Assembly (NCBI RefSeq): GCF_000376565.1
Contig: NZ_BARG01000094.1
Span: 24,814-88,813 of the forward strand
Direction: 5' to 3'
Length of the DNA stretch: 64,000 nt
From: Streptomyces hokutonensis
GTDB lineage: Bacteria > Actinomycetota > Actinomycetes > Streptomycetales > Streptomycetaceae
Of the stretch, positions 8,155 through 17,045 are shown piece by piece; position 1 is the first letter of the stretch; each line of letters begins with the position of its first letter. The notes under the pieces are model-generated. The model was given only the letters and a program-made list of their open reading frames with translations, did no database searches and had not been told where the DNA came from. Position numbers and translations under genes: made by a program.

Positions 8155-8837
8155 TGGCCCGCCGCCCGCTGCGGCCGCGCCCGCCCCGGGGCCGCGGCGA
8201 GCAGGTCGCGGCCGCGGCCGTCGCCTGTGCCGCGGGATGGCTGCTGGCCCGGCTGGCCGCGGCTGCCTGGCATGCGGCTCTCCGGGTCTGGCCGTGGCTT
8301 GCCGTCGGTGCCGCCATTGCCGGTGTCGTCGGCGCATGGCGGATTCTCCGTGCGGTGCGCGGCCGGCGGATGCGCGTGCGGGCGCTGGCCCGCCTGCGGC
8401 TGACCCTCGCCGAACTCGACGCGATGGACGACCGGGCCTTCGAGTGCGCGTTGCGCGACCTGCTCGTCCGGGACGGCTGGACGGCCCGGCGGGTGGGCCG
8501 GCAGGGCGACCAGGCCGCCGACGTCATCGGGCAGGACCGCAAGCGGGGCAGGATCGTCCTGCAGGCCAAACACACCCGGGTTGCCGCGAAAGTCGGCTCG
8601 GCGGTGATGTACCAGGTCAAGGGGACAGCCGGCCCGGTCCACGGCGCGCAGATGGCGGTCGTGGTCACCAACGGCTCCTTCACCCGCGACGCCAGGATGT
8701 GGGGCGAGCGCCACCACGTGTACTGGGTCGACCGTGACCGGCTGCGCAGCTGGGCCGAGCACGGAACGTCCCTGCAGGACCTGCTCCGCCTGCCCCACCG
8801 ACCCGCCCGCCGCACGGTGTTGCGCCGGCCGGCCTGA
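8154..8837 (+). CDS. membrane-anchored Mrr-like restriction endonuclease
   Basis: 227 residues from the ATG at 8154. There are two hydrophobic stretches near the N-terminus (about residues 20-60), then a soluble Mrr-type nuclease domain: LDAMDDRAFECALRDLLVRD, then RRVGRQGDQAADVIG with the catalytic Asp, then IVLQAKHT with the Q-x-K motif, then a VVVTNGSFTRDAR strand. Mrr-family nucleases act on modified or foreign DNA. This membrane-tethered form is common in Streptomyces and its target is not established. The catalytic residues appear intact. Confidence 0.85.
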   Translation: MARRPLRPRPPRGRGEQVAAAAVACAAGWLLARLAAAAWHAALRVWPWLAVGAAIAGVVGAWRILRAVRGRRMRVRALARLRLTLAELDAMDDRAFECALRDLLVRDGWTARRVGRQGDQAADVIGQDRKRGRIVLQAKHTRVAAKVGSAVMYQVKGTAGPVHGAQMAVVVTNGSFTRDARMWGERHHVYWVDRDRLRSWAEHGTSLQDLLRLPHRPARRTVLRRPA

Positions 8838-9308
8838 GGAAGGTCCGTCTGCCGGGCCGGTCCTGCGCGGGTTCCTCGTTGCCGCTCCGCGGCGGCTGAC
8901 AGGTGACGCCGCAGGCCGGGGCACATGATCCCGGCCGCCGGGTGATGGTGTGTCAAGAGACCGGTCGGAGCGCCGGTTTCCTTCTCGGCTGCGGTGAAGA
9001 GCGGTCGAAGGGCGGGTGCGGTTGTGGGCGATGCACCGGACGGGCGGCGGGGCGGCGCGGCGCTCGGTGCAGGCGGGGAAGGCGGCGTTGACGGCATTCT
9101 CGGAAGAGAGTTGACATGCTGTCGGTACTCGACTTACGTTTGCTGCGTGTAGCCGCTTGGTTGCATGTTTTTGGGGGACGGGCTTCATCGCGTGAGCGGT
9201 GGAAGCCGGGGAATTAACCCCAGGAGACATGCGGCGTGAGCGGCTTGTTGCTTTTCCGGGGGCCCAGTCCCTCGCGAGCCCGTCCTTCCTGACCGGGAAG
9301 GAACGGCG
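8838..9308. promoter_or_regulatory. intergenic region with a sigma70-like promoter at 9111-9140
   Basis: No gene is supported here. TTGACA at 9111-9116 followed 18 bases later by TACGTT at 9135-9140 is a good vegetative promoter for the plus strand. It would drive the small membrane protein gene at 9309. Confidence 0.45.
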
Positions 9309-9584
9309 GTGCCCTCGCAGGTTGAGCCACCAGAAGAGAACTCTGTTGTTTCGGATACCGCCCGGGAGTCCCCGGAAGGGCCCGATCACCGCACAGTCGA
9401 TTTGATCGCGCTGGTGTCCATCCTGGCCGCCTGCACCGCGATCTGCCTGTCCGTCGGTGCGGCGGCTCTCCAGGCAGTGATCGGCGCGGCCGGTATGTTG
9501 TTCGCCGCGTGGCGGACACCGCCGCGGGCCAGGCGGGAGCCGGGACCGGCCCGGCGCCGGCGGCCGCGTCGCCCCGGAACGTGA
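9309..9584 (+). CDS. small two-helix membrane protein
   Basis: 91 residues from the GTG at 9309 (GAAGGA upstream). An acidic N-terminus is followed by two hydrophobic helices (LIALVSILAACTAICLSVG, then LQAVIGAAGMLFAAW) and a strongly basic tail. The topology is clear, the function unknown. A promoter-like sequence at 9111-9140 supports its expression. Confidence 0.55.
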   Translation: MPSQVEPPEENSVVSDTARESPEGPDHRTVDLIALVSILAACTAICLSVGAAALQAVIGAAGMLFAAWRTPPRARREPGPARRRRPRRPGT

Positions 9585-9885
9585 CATGGACCGGGCTCTG
9601 ACGGTGACCGGTCAAGACATTCCGGCGCCCTGGGGTCCGGCCCGCGCCGACGTCAGTCCGGTGTGCAGGCGCTGGTCACGCCGCGGGGGAGCGGGAGTGC
9701 TCCGGCCTGCTTGACGGAGGGACCGTGTCAGTTGCACCGTCGCCGAAGTTCTCAGCCTCCGGAGCTTTGAACCTGTGGCGGAGTGCTTCCGTCGGTGGGC
9801 GGGTGAGGGCAGTTCTCCGGAGTACAGGGGCTGATGCGGCTGGCACCCTGCACCTCAGGGGCGGGCTGGGCAATGAGGGGGCTGT

Positions 9886-10494
9886 GTGACGGACGCGGTG
9901 ATGACGGCGTGGATCGCCGCCGGCTCTGCGGTGGCCGGTGCGCTCGCCGGCGGTGGGGTGACGGGATGGTTCACCTTGGCGGCCGCCCGGAAACAGGCGC
10001 AGAGCACGGTCGATGCCGCTGCCCGGCAGGCGGATGCGGCGTGGGCGGCGGGCCAGCGGCAGGCGGATGCCGCCTGGGAGGCAGGCCGCCGGCAGGCGGA
10101 TGCCGCCTGGGAAGCCGGACGCCTGCAGGCGGATGCCCAGCTCGATGTCGCCCGCCAGACCGTTGCCGCCCAACACCTTGCCGCCCAGCGTGAGGTCCGA
10201 CGGGCCGCCTACGCCGCCTTCCTGGCCGCTACCGACACCGCCCACCAGTGCCACCGGGCATGGCAGCAGGCCTTGGGCAGCCCCGAGGCGGCCGGCTGCC
10301 GCGACCGTTACCGGGCCGCGCTGCCCGCCGTTGTCGAGGCACTCACGCTCGTGCGTCTCGAAGGTCCCGACCCGGTCGGTTCTGCCGCTGAAGTTCTCGA
10401 GCAGTCCCTCGAGGCGAACGCGTCCCTTGACCGGTACCAGAGCGCGCACACCGCCTTCCTCGACGCCGCACGCACCACTTTGAACGCACCCTGA
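9886..10494 (+). CDS. membrane-anchored coiled-coil protein with decapeptide repeats
   Basis: 202 residues from the GTG at 9886. An N-terminal hydrophobic helix (TAWIAAGSAVAGALAGGGV) is followed by three to four copies of a ten-residue unit RQADAAWEAG between about residues 46 and 86, then a long helical region. The design resembles small Streptomyces proteins with one membrane segment and a cytoplasmic coiled coil, whose role is unknown. The repeat is visible at DNA level as 30-base units at about 10021-10140, so copy number may vary between strains. Confidence 0.7.
   Translation: MTDAVMTAWIAAGSAVAGALAGGGVTGWFTLAAARKQAQSTVDAAARQADAAWAAGQRQADAAWEAGRRQADAAWEAGRLQADAQLDVARQTVAAQHLAAQREVRRAAYAAFLAATDTAHQCHRAWQQALGSPEAAGCRDRYRAALPAVVEALTLVRLEGPDPVGSAAEVLEQSLEANASLDRYQSAHTAFLDAARTTLNAP
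10021..10140 (+). repeat. 30-bp in-frame tandem repeat
   Basis: Units built on CGGCAGGCGGATGCCGCCTG recur at 30-base spacing, three to four times, encoding RQADAAWEAG. The spacing keeps the frame. Confidence 0.75.
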
Positions 10495-10947
10495 CCCACC
10501 GCTGGGGTACCGGCCTCGCGCATCTGGCCGGCCCGGGCGGCCGGGGGATATTCGACGCTGCACGGGCTCGCAGCGGCTGCTGCGTGGTCCGCGGTACACG
10601 GGTACGGTCCCGCCGGGGCGATTGGGCCCGCTCGGGGAGGGCGGGGCCGTGCGTCTTGGCGCTGCGAACGTCGGATGTACGCACGATGCCGGTGGGGCGG
10701 CATATGCGAACGTACTCTGATCGCCGCAACCCTCGCTGCTTGATAGTGCATTGGCGCTCCACGGAAAGATGCCCCGCTTCATGCAAGGAGAGGCAGGCGC
10801 AAGGTCTGCCGGCGCCCTGCGGTGCGGTTCCCGGCCCCGGACGTGCCCCGGGGCGGGATCTGTTGTGTCTGCCCGGGCTGCTTGCCACCGGTGCACTGCC
10901 TGCGGGGGTGAGGTGGCCGGAGATCGGTGCCGGCACCGTGCTGGGGG
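10495..10947. other. about 450 bases with nothing recognised
   Basis: This lies between two convergent genes (9886-10494 plus, 10948-13323 minus). I see no gene, promoter or strong hairpin that I would defend. Confidence 0.4.
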
Positions 10948-13323
10948 TTAGTGCCAGGGGGGTGTGGGGGTGCCGTCGGGGTCGAGGCCGTGGGGCCACC
11001 GCTCGTGTGGGGAGGCGCGGCGGGTGTCGACGCGGAAGACGTAGCCGGCGTCGATGGCCTGACGGGCGAGGGCTTCGGCGCCGGCCGGGTCGGCGCGGCT
11101 GCGCACCGCCGCGAGGCGCAGCAGGGCGCGCGCGGTACCTGCGTCCGCGGCCTGCCAGGCGAGGGCTTCGGCGCCCGCCGGGTCGCCGGCGTTCTCGCGC
11201 AGCGCGGCCATGGCAGTGAGGGCGGAGGTGTGACCGGCGTCGGCGGCCCGACGGTAGAGGGTTTCTGCGCCTGCCGGGTCGCCGGCTTTCTCGCGCAGCC
11301 GGGCCGCGGACAACAGGCTGTGCGTGTGGCCGGCGTCGGCGGCCTGACGGTAGAGCGCCTCGGCGTCCTCCAGGTCGCCGGCCCCTTCTCTCAGCTCCGC
11401 CAAAGGGACCAGAGCGTGCGTGCAGCCGCTGTCGGCGGCTTTTCTGCACAGGGCTTCGGCGCTGTGCAGGTGGCCGGCTTCGGCGCGCAGCCCGGCCAGG
11501 ACCGTCAGAGCACGGGTGTGTCCGGCCTCCGCAGCCTCCAGCGCCAGGTCGTCGGCGCTGATGGGATTCCCGGCCTCTTCGTGCAGCACCGCGAGGCAGA
11601 CCAGAGCGTAGCTGTGGCCGGCGTCGGCAGCCTGCCGGTAGAGGACCTGGGCACTGGCCAGGTCCTCGGCTGCCTCCCTCAACCCTCCCAAGAACGCCAG
11701 CACTTGAGGGTGGCCCCTGTCGGCGGCAAGACGGGCGGTGGCTTCGGCATCATCTCGCTCGCCACGCGTTTCGCGCAGGGCCGTCAGCCGGATGAGGGGC
11801 TGGCCGTGGCCGGCGTCGGCAGCCCGCAGCGCCACGGCCTGCGCCCCGGACCGGTTGCCGGCCCCTTCCCGCATCCCCGCGATACGGGTCAGCGCCCGCG
11901 GATGGCCGTCCGCGGCCGCCTGCCAGGCCAAAGCTTCCGCCACATCAGGCTCGTCGGCCTGCTCATGCACTTCCGCCAGCAGCGCCAGAGCCCGGGGGTG
12001 ACCACCGTCGGCGGCCCGCCGGTACAAGGCCTTGGCCCCCGCCCAATCCGCGGCCTGCTCGCACCGGGCTGCCTGGGCCAGCAGCGCCCGCACCTCACCG
12101 GCCTCGGCGGCCCGCCGCTGCAGGTGGTCGGCCCACTGCAGCCGGTACCGGGCACGGGCCGCCCGGGCCAGGCTGCTGAGATCGTCCGCGTGCATCAGGT
12201 GAACGAAGGCGGCGTTCCAAAACGAGGCCGGCGGGCACAGCCGTCGGCGCGTGGCACGGCCGTGCTGCTCCAGATAGCCGGAGAGCTGGAAGAGCGGACT
12301 TCTCATGCCTGCTGCGGAACCGGCCAGAGGCCCGCTTGCGGGGGAGCGGTGCCGGGGACGCGGGGTGGTTCGGGACAACGGAGCCTGTTTGCCGTGCACC
12401 AGGCGGGTGAGTTCGGCAAAGGCCGACTCCACCCAGTTCTCGTCGAGTTGGGCATAGTCGACCTCGTCGAGGTAATCGACGGCCGCGTCGGTCAGAAAGG
12501 CCTGCGGCAGATACAGGCCCACCCCCAGACGCCGCGCATCCATGGCCGCCTCCAGGAGGGCTACGGCAGCCGGTGAGCCGTGCCGGTAGCGATGCAGCAA
12601 CTCGGGTGCCCCCGCCAGGTCCTGAGTGATCCGTCCGGAGGCGCCGGCCCGGGCGAGCGCATCGGCCAGCAGTACATCCCCCTCGCCCGCCAAAGCGGCC
12701 GCCGCATCCAGCGCCTCGCGGTCGAAGGCCTCGGGCACCGACAGCATCCGCGCGGCGAGCAGTTCCCGCACCCGGCTGTGCGGATCCTCCTCACCCGGCT
12801 GAGGCAGTGCCAGGTACTGCCGGGCGAACTGCGGCCACAGCGTTCCCAGGACCAGAACGGGGCCACGGCCGGTATCCGTCAACAAGCCGTGCAGGGCCGC
12901 AGCAATCCGCTCACCCCTGGCCGGATCACCAAGGAAGTGCTGGGCCTCATTCAGCCACACGACCGTGCCCGGCGGCACCGCATGCAGGCCGGCAAGCGCC
13001 GCCTCGGCCCGAGTGGGGGCGAAGGGATGCCACAGCCACCACCCCGCCTGCGCCAGCGGTCGTACGGCCTCCCAGCAGGCCCGGGTCTTCCCGGTCGACG
13101 ACGAGCCGACCAGCACCGTCATGTGACTGCGGCCCTGCGCCGCCGCATGCACCACCTCGGCCAGCACCTGGTCGTGGTCACGGACCACGTAGCCAGACAG
13201 CAGCCCCTCCGACCCGGCCCGGCTGCCCGCATGACGATCCTGCAGAGTACCGGCGGGATGCACCTCCAGATCGTGCGGACTGCACTGCGCTATCGGCCGG
13301 CCCACACGGCCCTCTCCCGTCAC
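10948..13323 (-). CDS. P-loop NTPase fused to eleven Sel1/TPR-like repeats
   Basis: About 791 residues from the GTG at 13323, chosen because GGGGAG lies a few bases upstream; a longer frame to 13383 lacks a ribosome site. An NTPase domain comes first: LSGYVVRDHDQVLAEVV, then the Walker A GSSSTGKT, then VVWLNEAQHFL as a probable Walker B, then VLVLGTLWPQFARQYL. The C-terminal half is about eleven units of 32 residues on the pattern AGDxxxAExLYRQAADAGHT. A switch-like ATPase plus a repeat scaffold resembles STAND-type sensors in regulation or defence. This architecture recurs in Streptomyces, but its role is unknown. Confidence 0.8.
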   Translation of the reverse strand: MTGEGRVGRPIAQCSPHDLEVHPAGTLQDRHAGSRAGSEGLLSGYVVRDHDQVLAEVVHAAAQGRSHMTVLVGSSSTGKTRACWEAVRPLAQAGWWLWHPFAPTRAEAALAGLHAVPPGTVVWLNEAQHFLGDPARGERIAAALHGLLTDTGRGPVLVLGTLWPQFARQYLALPQPGEEDPHSRVRELLAARMLSVPEAFDREALDAAAALAGEGDVLLADALARAGASGRITQDLAGAPELLHRYRHGSPAAVALLEAAMDARRLGVGLYLPQAFLTDAAVDYLDEVDYAQLDENWVESAFAELTRLVHGKQAPLSRTTPRPRHRSPASGPLAGSAAGMRSPLFQLSGYLEQHGRATRRRLCPPASFWNAAFVHLMHADDLSSLARAARARYRLQWADHLQRRAAEAGEVRALLAQAARCEQAADWAGAKALYRRAADGGHPRALALLAEVHEQADEPDVAEALAWQAAADGHPRALTRIAGMREGAGNRSGAQAVALRAADAGHGQPLIRLTALRETRGERDDAEATARLAADRGHPQVLAFLGGLREAAEDLASAQVLYRQAADAGHSYALVCLAVLHEEAGNPISADDLALEAAEAGHTRALTVLAGLRAEAGHLHSAEALCRKAADSGCTHALVPLAELREGAGDLEDAEALYRQAADAGHTHSLLSAARLREKAGDPAGAETLYRRAADAGHTSALTAMAALRENAGDPAGAEALAWQAADAGTARALLRLAAVRSRADPAGAEALARQAIDAGYVFRVDTRRASPHERWPHGLDPDGTPTPPWH
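11020..12130 (-). repeat. 96-bp coding repeats (32-residue Sel1/TPR-like units)
   Basis: Eleven consecutive units end in variants of LRExAGD and share the AEALYRQAADAGHT core. DNA similarity is highest among the units nearest the 3' end, suggesting recent expansion there. Confidence 0.75.
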
Positions 13324-13383
13324 ACCATGCTCCCCGCCGCGGCCGACCGCTGCACACACCACACCGGCTGCACCGGCAGACAC

Positions 13384-13898
13384 ACCGAGCGCGCCACCGC
13401 GGTGCGCCTCGCCGGCACATGCTCACCTGACGGCACCGCCCCCTGCACCCCCGCACGCAGTCCCACCCGCATCTGCTCCCTTGCCCTGCGTAGCCCGGCA
13501 CGCGTCGTCCTTTCGGCCGGACTCAGGCACAACTGCCGCCCCGCCACAGCACGCTGTACTCGCTCAGCCGGTAGCTGATTGGTCTCCCGCCGACGTTATG
13601 TATCTGCTCGTGGTTCATCATCGCCCGGGCGTCGGGTGGCGAACCCGACACGACGTTCGGATCGCTGATCGTGTTGTTGTCCCGGCGCTCCGCCAGGCGG
13701 TGTCGGCGGGATACCAGATCGAGGGACCGCAAGCAGGGCCGTCGTGCACTGCGGAAGCCGGATGCCATGGCCGAGCGTGCGCGGACACGGCCGCGTGTGC
13801 TGGTGTGGGTCGGGTGGGTTGCGTGGCTGCCTACGCTGGGTAAATGCCAACGGAGCTGGACGAGTTGGGGCGCACAGGCATCTGCTCGGGGGTGAGGC
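13384..13898. other. about 500 bases between divergent genes
   Basis: This is the shared upstream region of the NTPase gene (minus) and the DUF262 gene (plus). No gene is recognised. From 13802 onward it is part of a 259-base segment duplicated at 24696-24954, so the promoter of the DUF262 gene was duplicated too. Confidence 0.5.
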
Positions 13899-14060
13899 GT
13901 GGTGGCGGCTGGGGCGATCCAGGGCGACACGTTCGATCTGAAGGAACTGTTCGGGCAGGCCCGCTACCAGATCGAGTACTACCAGCGGGAGTACGCGTGG
14001 TCGGCGCAGGACGTCAGCACGCTGCTGGAGGACCTGTTTGAGGCCTTCGAGACGCTGCAG
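13802..14060 (+). repeat. 259-bp duplicated segment, copy 1 (partner 24696-24954)
   Basis: It covers the upstream region and first 54 codons of the DUF262 gene. The partner matches over exactly the same length with only about six differences, mostly silent. The match stops abruptly at GACGCTGCAG in both. Confidence 0.9.
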
Positions 14061-16118
14061 AGCCAGGGCCGTCTGCACAGCAGGGACGCGGAGGCGTTCT
14101 TCCTCGGCCCGTTCGTCTACGTCCAGCAGTCCCGCACCCAGCGGTTCCTGGTGGACGGCCAGCAACGCTTCACCACGCTGCATCTGCTGTTTCTGCACCT
14201 GTTCAGGGCCGCGGTCGGGTGGAGGCAGCGCGACGCGGTGAGCAAACTGGAACGGGTCATCACTGATTTCGGCCCCGGCAACCGCCTGATGTTCCGCCTC
14301 GACATCGACGAGCGCCAGGACGCGCTGGAGGCCCTCTACCGCGACCGGCTCTACGAACTCCCGCCGCAGGCCTCGCTGTCGGTGCGCAACCTGCACGAGC
14401 GCAGCCGGCAGATCGCCGATCTCCTGGAGGAGCGGCTGGAGGCGGAGCACTGCCCGCAGTTCGTGGACTGGCTGCTGTCGAAGGTCGTGCTGGTCGGCAT
14501 CCGCGCACCCAGCCGCGACAGCGGATTCCGCATCTTCGAGTCGATGAACGACCGCGGGGCCCGCCTGACCCCGGTCGACCTGGTCAAGAGCTTCCTGCTC
14601 TCGAACGCCCGCAGGGACGAGGAGAAACTCAACGAACAGTGGCGCCGCATGCTCGCCGAACTCACCGGCGTCCGCGACGACACCGACGCCCCCCGCACCT
14701 TCCTCAAAGCCGCCCTCCTGGCCCGCTACGCCGACCTCGACGGGGACAGCGACACCGGTGACGGGCCGGAGATCGACGCCGCGCTGCACATCTGGGTACG
14801 CAAGCACCGCGAGCGCATCGGACTGCGCCACCCGGACGACTACTTCCGCTTCGTCGAGGACCTGCTGCGGCTGGCCGGCCACCACCGCACCTTCCTCGAG
14901 GCCTGCAAACGCCCCTATCCCGACCAGGGGCTGTCCGCGCTCTACTACAACGACACCAACGGCCTCAGCGGCCAGATGGCGATGATCCTGGCGGCGATCC
15001 AGCCGCACGACACGGACACCCCCGCCAAACAGAAAGCGGCCCTGGTCGCCAACTTCCTGGACCGGCTCTATGTCGAGCGCATCCTCAACGACGAACCCGT
15101 CCAGGCCAAGGACTTCCACCACGACATCCACCGCCTCATCCCCCGCCTGCGCCACTGCGCCACCACCGCGGACGTCGCCTCGGTTCTCTCGGCCGAACTG
15201 CCCGACACCTCCTTCCGGCAGGTCGTCACCTTCGGCATGCGCGGCAACACCAAGGCCCAGGTGCGCTACCTCCTGGCCCGCCTGACCGCCCACGTCGAAA
15301 CCGGCCTGGGCAGAACCGACCTCAGCGCCGACTACCTCGGTGCCGAACGCCGCTGGCAGATCGAGCACCTCTACGCCAACCACCCCGAACGCCACGTCCC
15401 CCACGACGCCCCCGACGAGGCCACCTTCCGGGCCTGGCGCGCCCGCCTGGGCGTGCTGGTCCTGCTGCGCCGCAGCGACAACGCCAGCTACAACGACCTG
15501 CCCCTGGAGACCAAACGCCGCCACTACGCCCGCGAAAACGCCCTGGCCGCGATCCTCGCCCCCGACTACCGCAAGAACCACCCCGCCCTGCGGCGGTTCA
15601 TCGCGGACAACGGCATCGAAGGCCACTTCCGTGAACTGGGCAGCGCCACGATGGGACAGGCCGTCGAAATCCGCGGCGAACTCTACCGCCGCCTGTGCCT
15701 GCGCATCTGGGACCCCCACCGTCTCGGCCTGCGCCCACCCCCCTTCCAGACACCCGCCGGCCCGCCACTCCCGGCCGCGCAGGCCGCCGCGGTACCCGTC
15801 CCGCGCCGCCGCCCGCTGCGCACCGACCTGGCCCGCATGATGCGCCAGGGCGTCCTGGCCCCCGGCATCCGGATCGAAGCCGACCACGCGGGCCGGCACC
15901 ACACGGCCACCGTCGACGCCGACGGAGTCATCACCCTGCCCAGCGGCGACCGCTTCACCAGCGCGGACGAGGCCGGGAAAACCGTCTGCGGCACCCGCCG
16001 CTGCACCGGCATGACCTTCTGGCACATCACCACCGCCGACGGCCTGCGGCTGTCGCTGCGCGAGGTGCGCAACCGGGCCCAGCAGCAGGGGCGTCTCGGC
16101 GCGGCTCGAAACAGGTAG
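13899..16118 (+). CDS. DUF262-HNH (GmrSD-like) protein with a C-terminal RAMA-like domain
   Basis: 739 residues from the GTG at 13899. DUF262 is N-terminal, with IEYYQREYAWS at 25-35 and the DGQQR NTPase motif at 86-90 (VDGQQRFTTL), then DRGARLTPVDLVKSFLLS. A DUF1524-type HNH region near 485-498 has WQIEHLYANHPERH. This is the single-chain layout of GmrSD-type type IV restriction enzymes, which cut modified phage DNA. Residues about 640-735 (DLARMMRQGVLAPG, then FTSADEAGKTV and FWHI) resemble the RAMA domain associated with methylated-adenine systems. The frame is intact and the catalytic motifs are present. Confidence 0.85.
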   Translation: MVAAGAIQGDTFDLKELFGQARYQIEYYQREYAWSAQDVSTLLEDLFEAFETLQSQGRLHSRDAEAFFLGPFVYVQQSRTQRFLVDGQQRFTTLHLLFLHLFRAAVGWRQRDAVSKLERVITDFGPGNRLMFRLDIDERQDALEALYRDRLYELPPQASLSVRNLHERSRQIADLLEERLEAEHCPQFVDWLLSKVVLVGIRAPSRDSGFRIFESMNDRGARLTPVDLVKSFLLSNARRDEEKLNEQWRRMLAELTGVRDDTDAPRTFLKAALLARYADLDGDSDTGDGPEIDAALHIWVRKHRERIGLRHPDDYFRFVEDLLRLAGHHRTFLEACKRPYPDQGLSALYYNDTNGLSGQMAMILAAIQPHDTDTPAKQKAALVANFLDRLYVERILNDEPVQAKDFHHDIHRLIPRLRHCATTADVASVLSAELPDTSFRQVVTFGMRGNTKAQVRYLLARLTAHVETGLGRTDLSADYLGAERRWQIEHLYANHPERHVPHDAPDEATFRAWRARLGVLVLLRRSDNASYNDLPLETKRRHYARENALAAILAPDYRKNHPALRRFIADNGIEGHFRELGSATMGQAVEIRGELYRRLCLRIWDPHRLGLRPPPFQTPAGPPLPAAQAAAVPVPRRRPLRTDLARMMRQGVLAPGIRIEADHAGRHHTATVDADGVITLPSGDRFTSADEAGKTVCGTRRCTGMTFWHITTADGLRLSLREVRNRAQQQGRLGAARNR

Positions 16119-16242
16119 CCGACGGCGAAGCCCGCGCAGGCGTCTGCTGCTGCGCCGCACCCCGTCTTGTCAGTCGTCGGGTCTGCCGCACCGCGGCGTG
16201 GACTGCCGGGGTACCGTGCGCGCAGCGCTGCGGCGGCGTGTC

Positions 16243-16830
16243 TCAACACCCGGTTCCCGGCGTCGGGTTGAGCAGAGGGCTCTGGAGAGTCTCCCGCGGC
16301 TTATGGCGTCGGGCGGACGGCGGCGCGGCGCCGGTAGGCCTTCTGTCGGCACGAGGCCCGCAGTAGGAGGAATCCGCACGTCCAGCCGTAACGGGCTTGC
16401 CGCACGGCCGGCCCGATCCCCTGCCGCCGTGACGGATCCGCGTGAGGGATGTCCGACAGGCCCGGGAGCACGTCACTTCCGCAAGCAGTCTTTCCGTGCG
16501 CCGGACCACGACCAGACCGCAGCCGGCGCACGGCGTCGGCTCCAGGATCTCGCCGCGGCCGACCAGTTCCGTCCATCGCGCCGACGCCGACCGGCGGGCG
16601 GCGCCCGGGCGGGACAGGCCGGTGACCGGGTCGGGGCCTCCCGCGCCGTAGCAGCCGGCACAGATCGGGAAACGATCGCCGACGGTCGCCGCGAACACTT
16701 TCGGCAGTGCCTCACGGCTGCCCGAAGAAGCGGGCCCTGGCGGTGAAGAGGTCCAATTCCATACCCGCCAGGGCGCTCCCCGTCCACCCGCCCGCATAGG
16801 GGGCACGGTCCCGGCAGAGGGCTTAGGCAT
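16243..16830 (-). pseudogene. zinc-finger-type protein gene with a frameshift
   Basis: The minus strand from the ATG at 16830 reads a Cys-rich protein: CAGCYGAGGPDPVTG, then CAGCGLVVVRR, then CSRACRTSLTR, then PVTAGRADSSYCG. At about 16354 the frame breaks: the next frame continues SCRQKAYRRRAA, which completes the usual C-terminal zinc-knuckle motif (YCxxxCRQKAYRRR). One missing base explains this. It may be a pseudogene or a sequencing error. Related proteins in actinomycetes have no known function. Confidence 0.6.
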
Positions 16831-16913
16831 GCCCTCATGCCCAGCGAGAGCCGACAGTCACGCTGGTGGGAACCCCTTCCGCAACCAAGGCGACTCGCGC
16901 CTCGGGTACCCCG

Positions 16914-17010
16914 TGTCCCGTGCCACTGGATCTTGACCGTTTGCCATCGGACTTTGACGGACACGAGTTTGTGTCATCGGAGTTTGATCACCGCAGGTCA
17001 GCGACTCAGC
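16914..17010. mobile_element. about 97-bp insertion-sequence end, left copy (inverted partner 22624-22722)
   Basis: This sequence recurs in inverted orientation near 22624-22722 with about six mismatches. It contains two related internal motifs (CCATCGGACTTTGAC and TCATCGGAGTTTGATC), as expected for multiple transposase-binding sites at the end of an IS21-like element. No matching transposase gene remains, so the family is a guess. Confidence 0.55.
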
Positions 17011-17041
17011 GCACCGAGGTGCGCTGAGTCGCTGACCTGCA
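16994..17041. terminator. 22-bp perfect inverted repeat (hairpin)
   Basis: GCAGGTCAGCGACTCAGCGC and its exact complement face each other across a short ACCGAGGT centre. The left arm is the inner edge of the IS end above, so the hairpin may have arisen by insertion and partial duplication of that end. It could also stop transcription. Confidence 0.6.
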
Positions 17042-17045
17042 TTTA

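Noticed and set aside
7428..9587. A 719-codon open frame on the minus strand
   Set aside because: It overlaps the Mrr-like gene, its translation is low-complexity Arg/Pro/Gly with no motif, and it is typical of a high-GC antisense shadow.
13596..16160. An 854-codon open frame antisense to the DUF262 gene
   Set aside because: It mirrors a protein with clear motifs on the other strand; its own translation is Val/Gly/Ala/Asp-rich without any domain.
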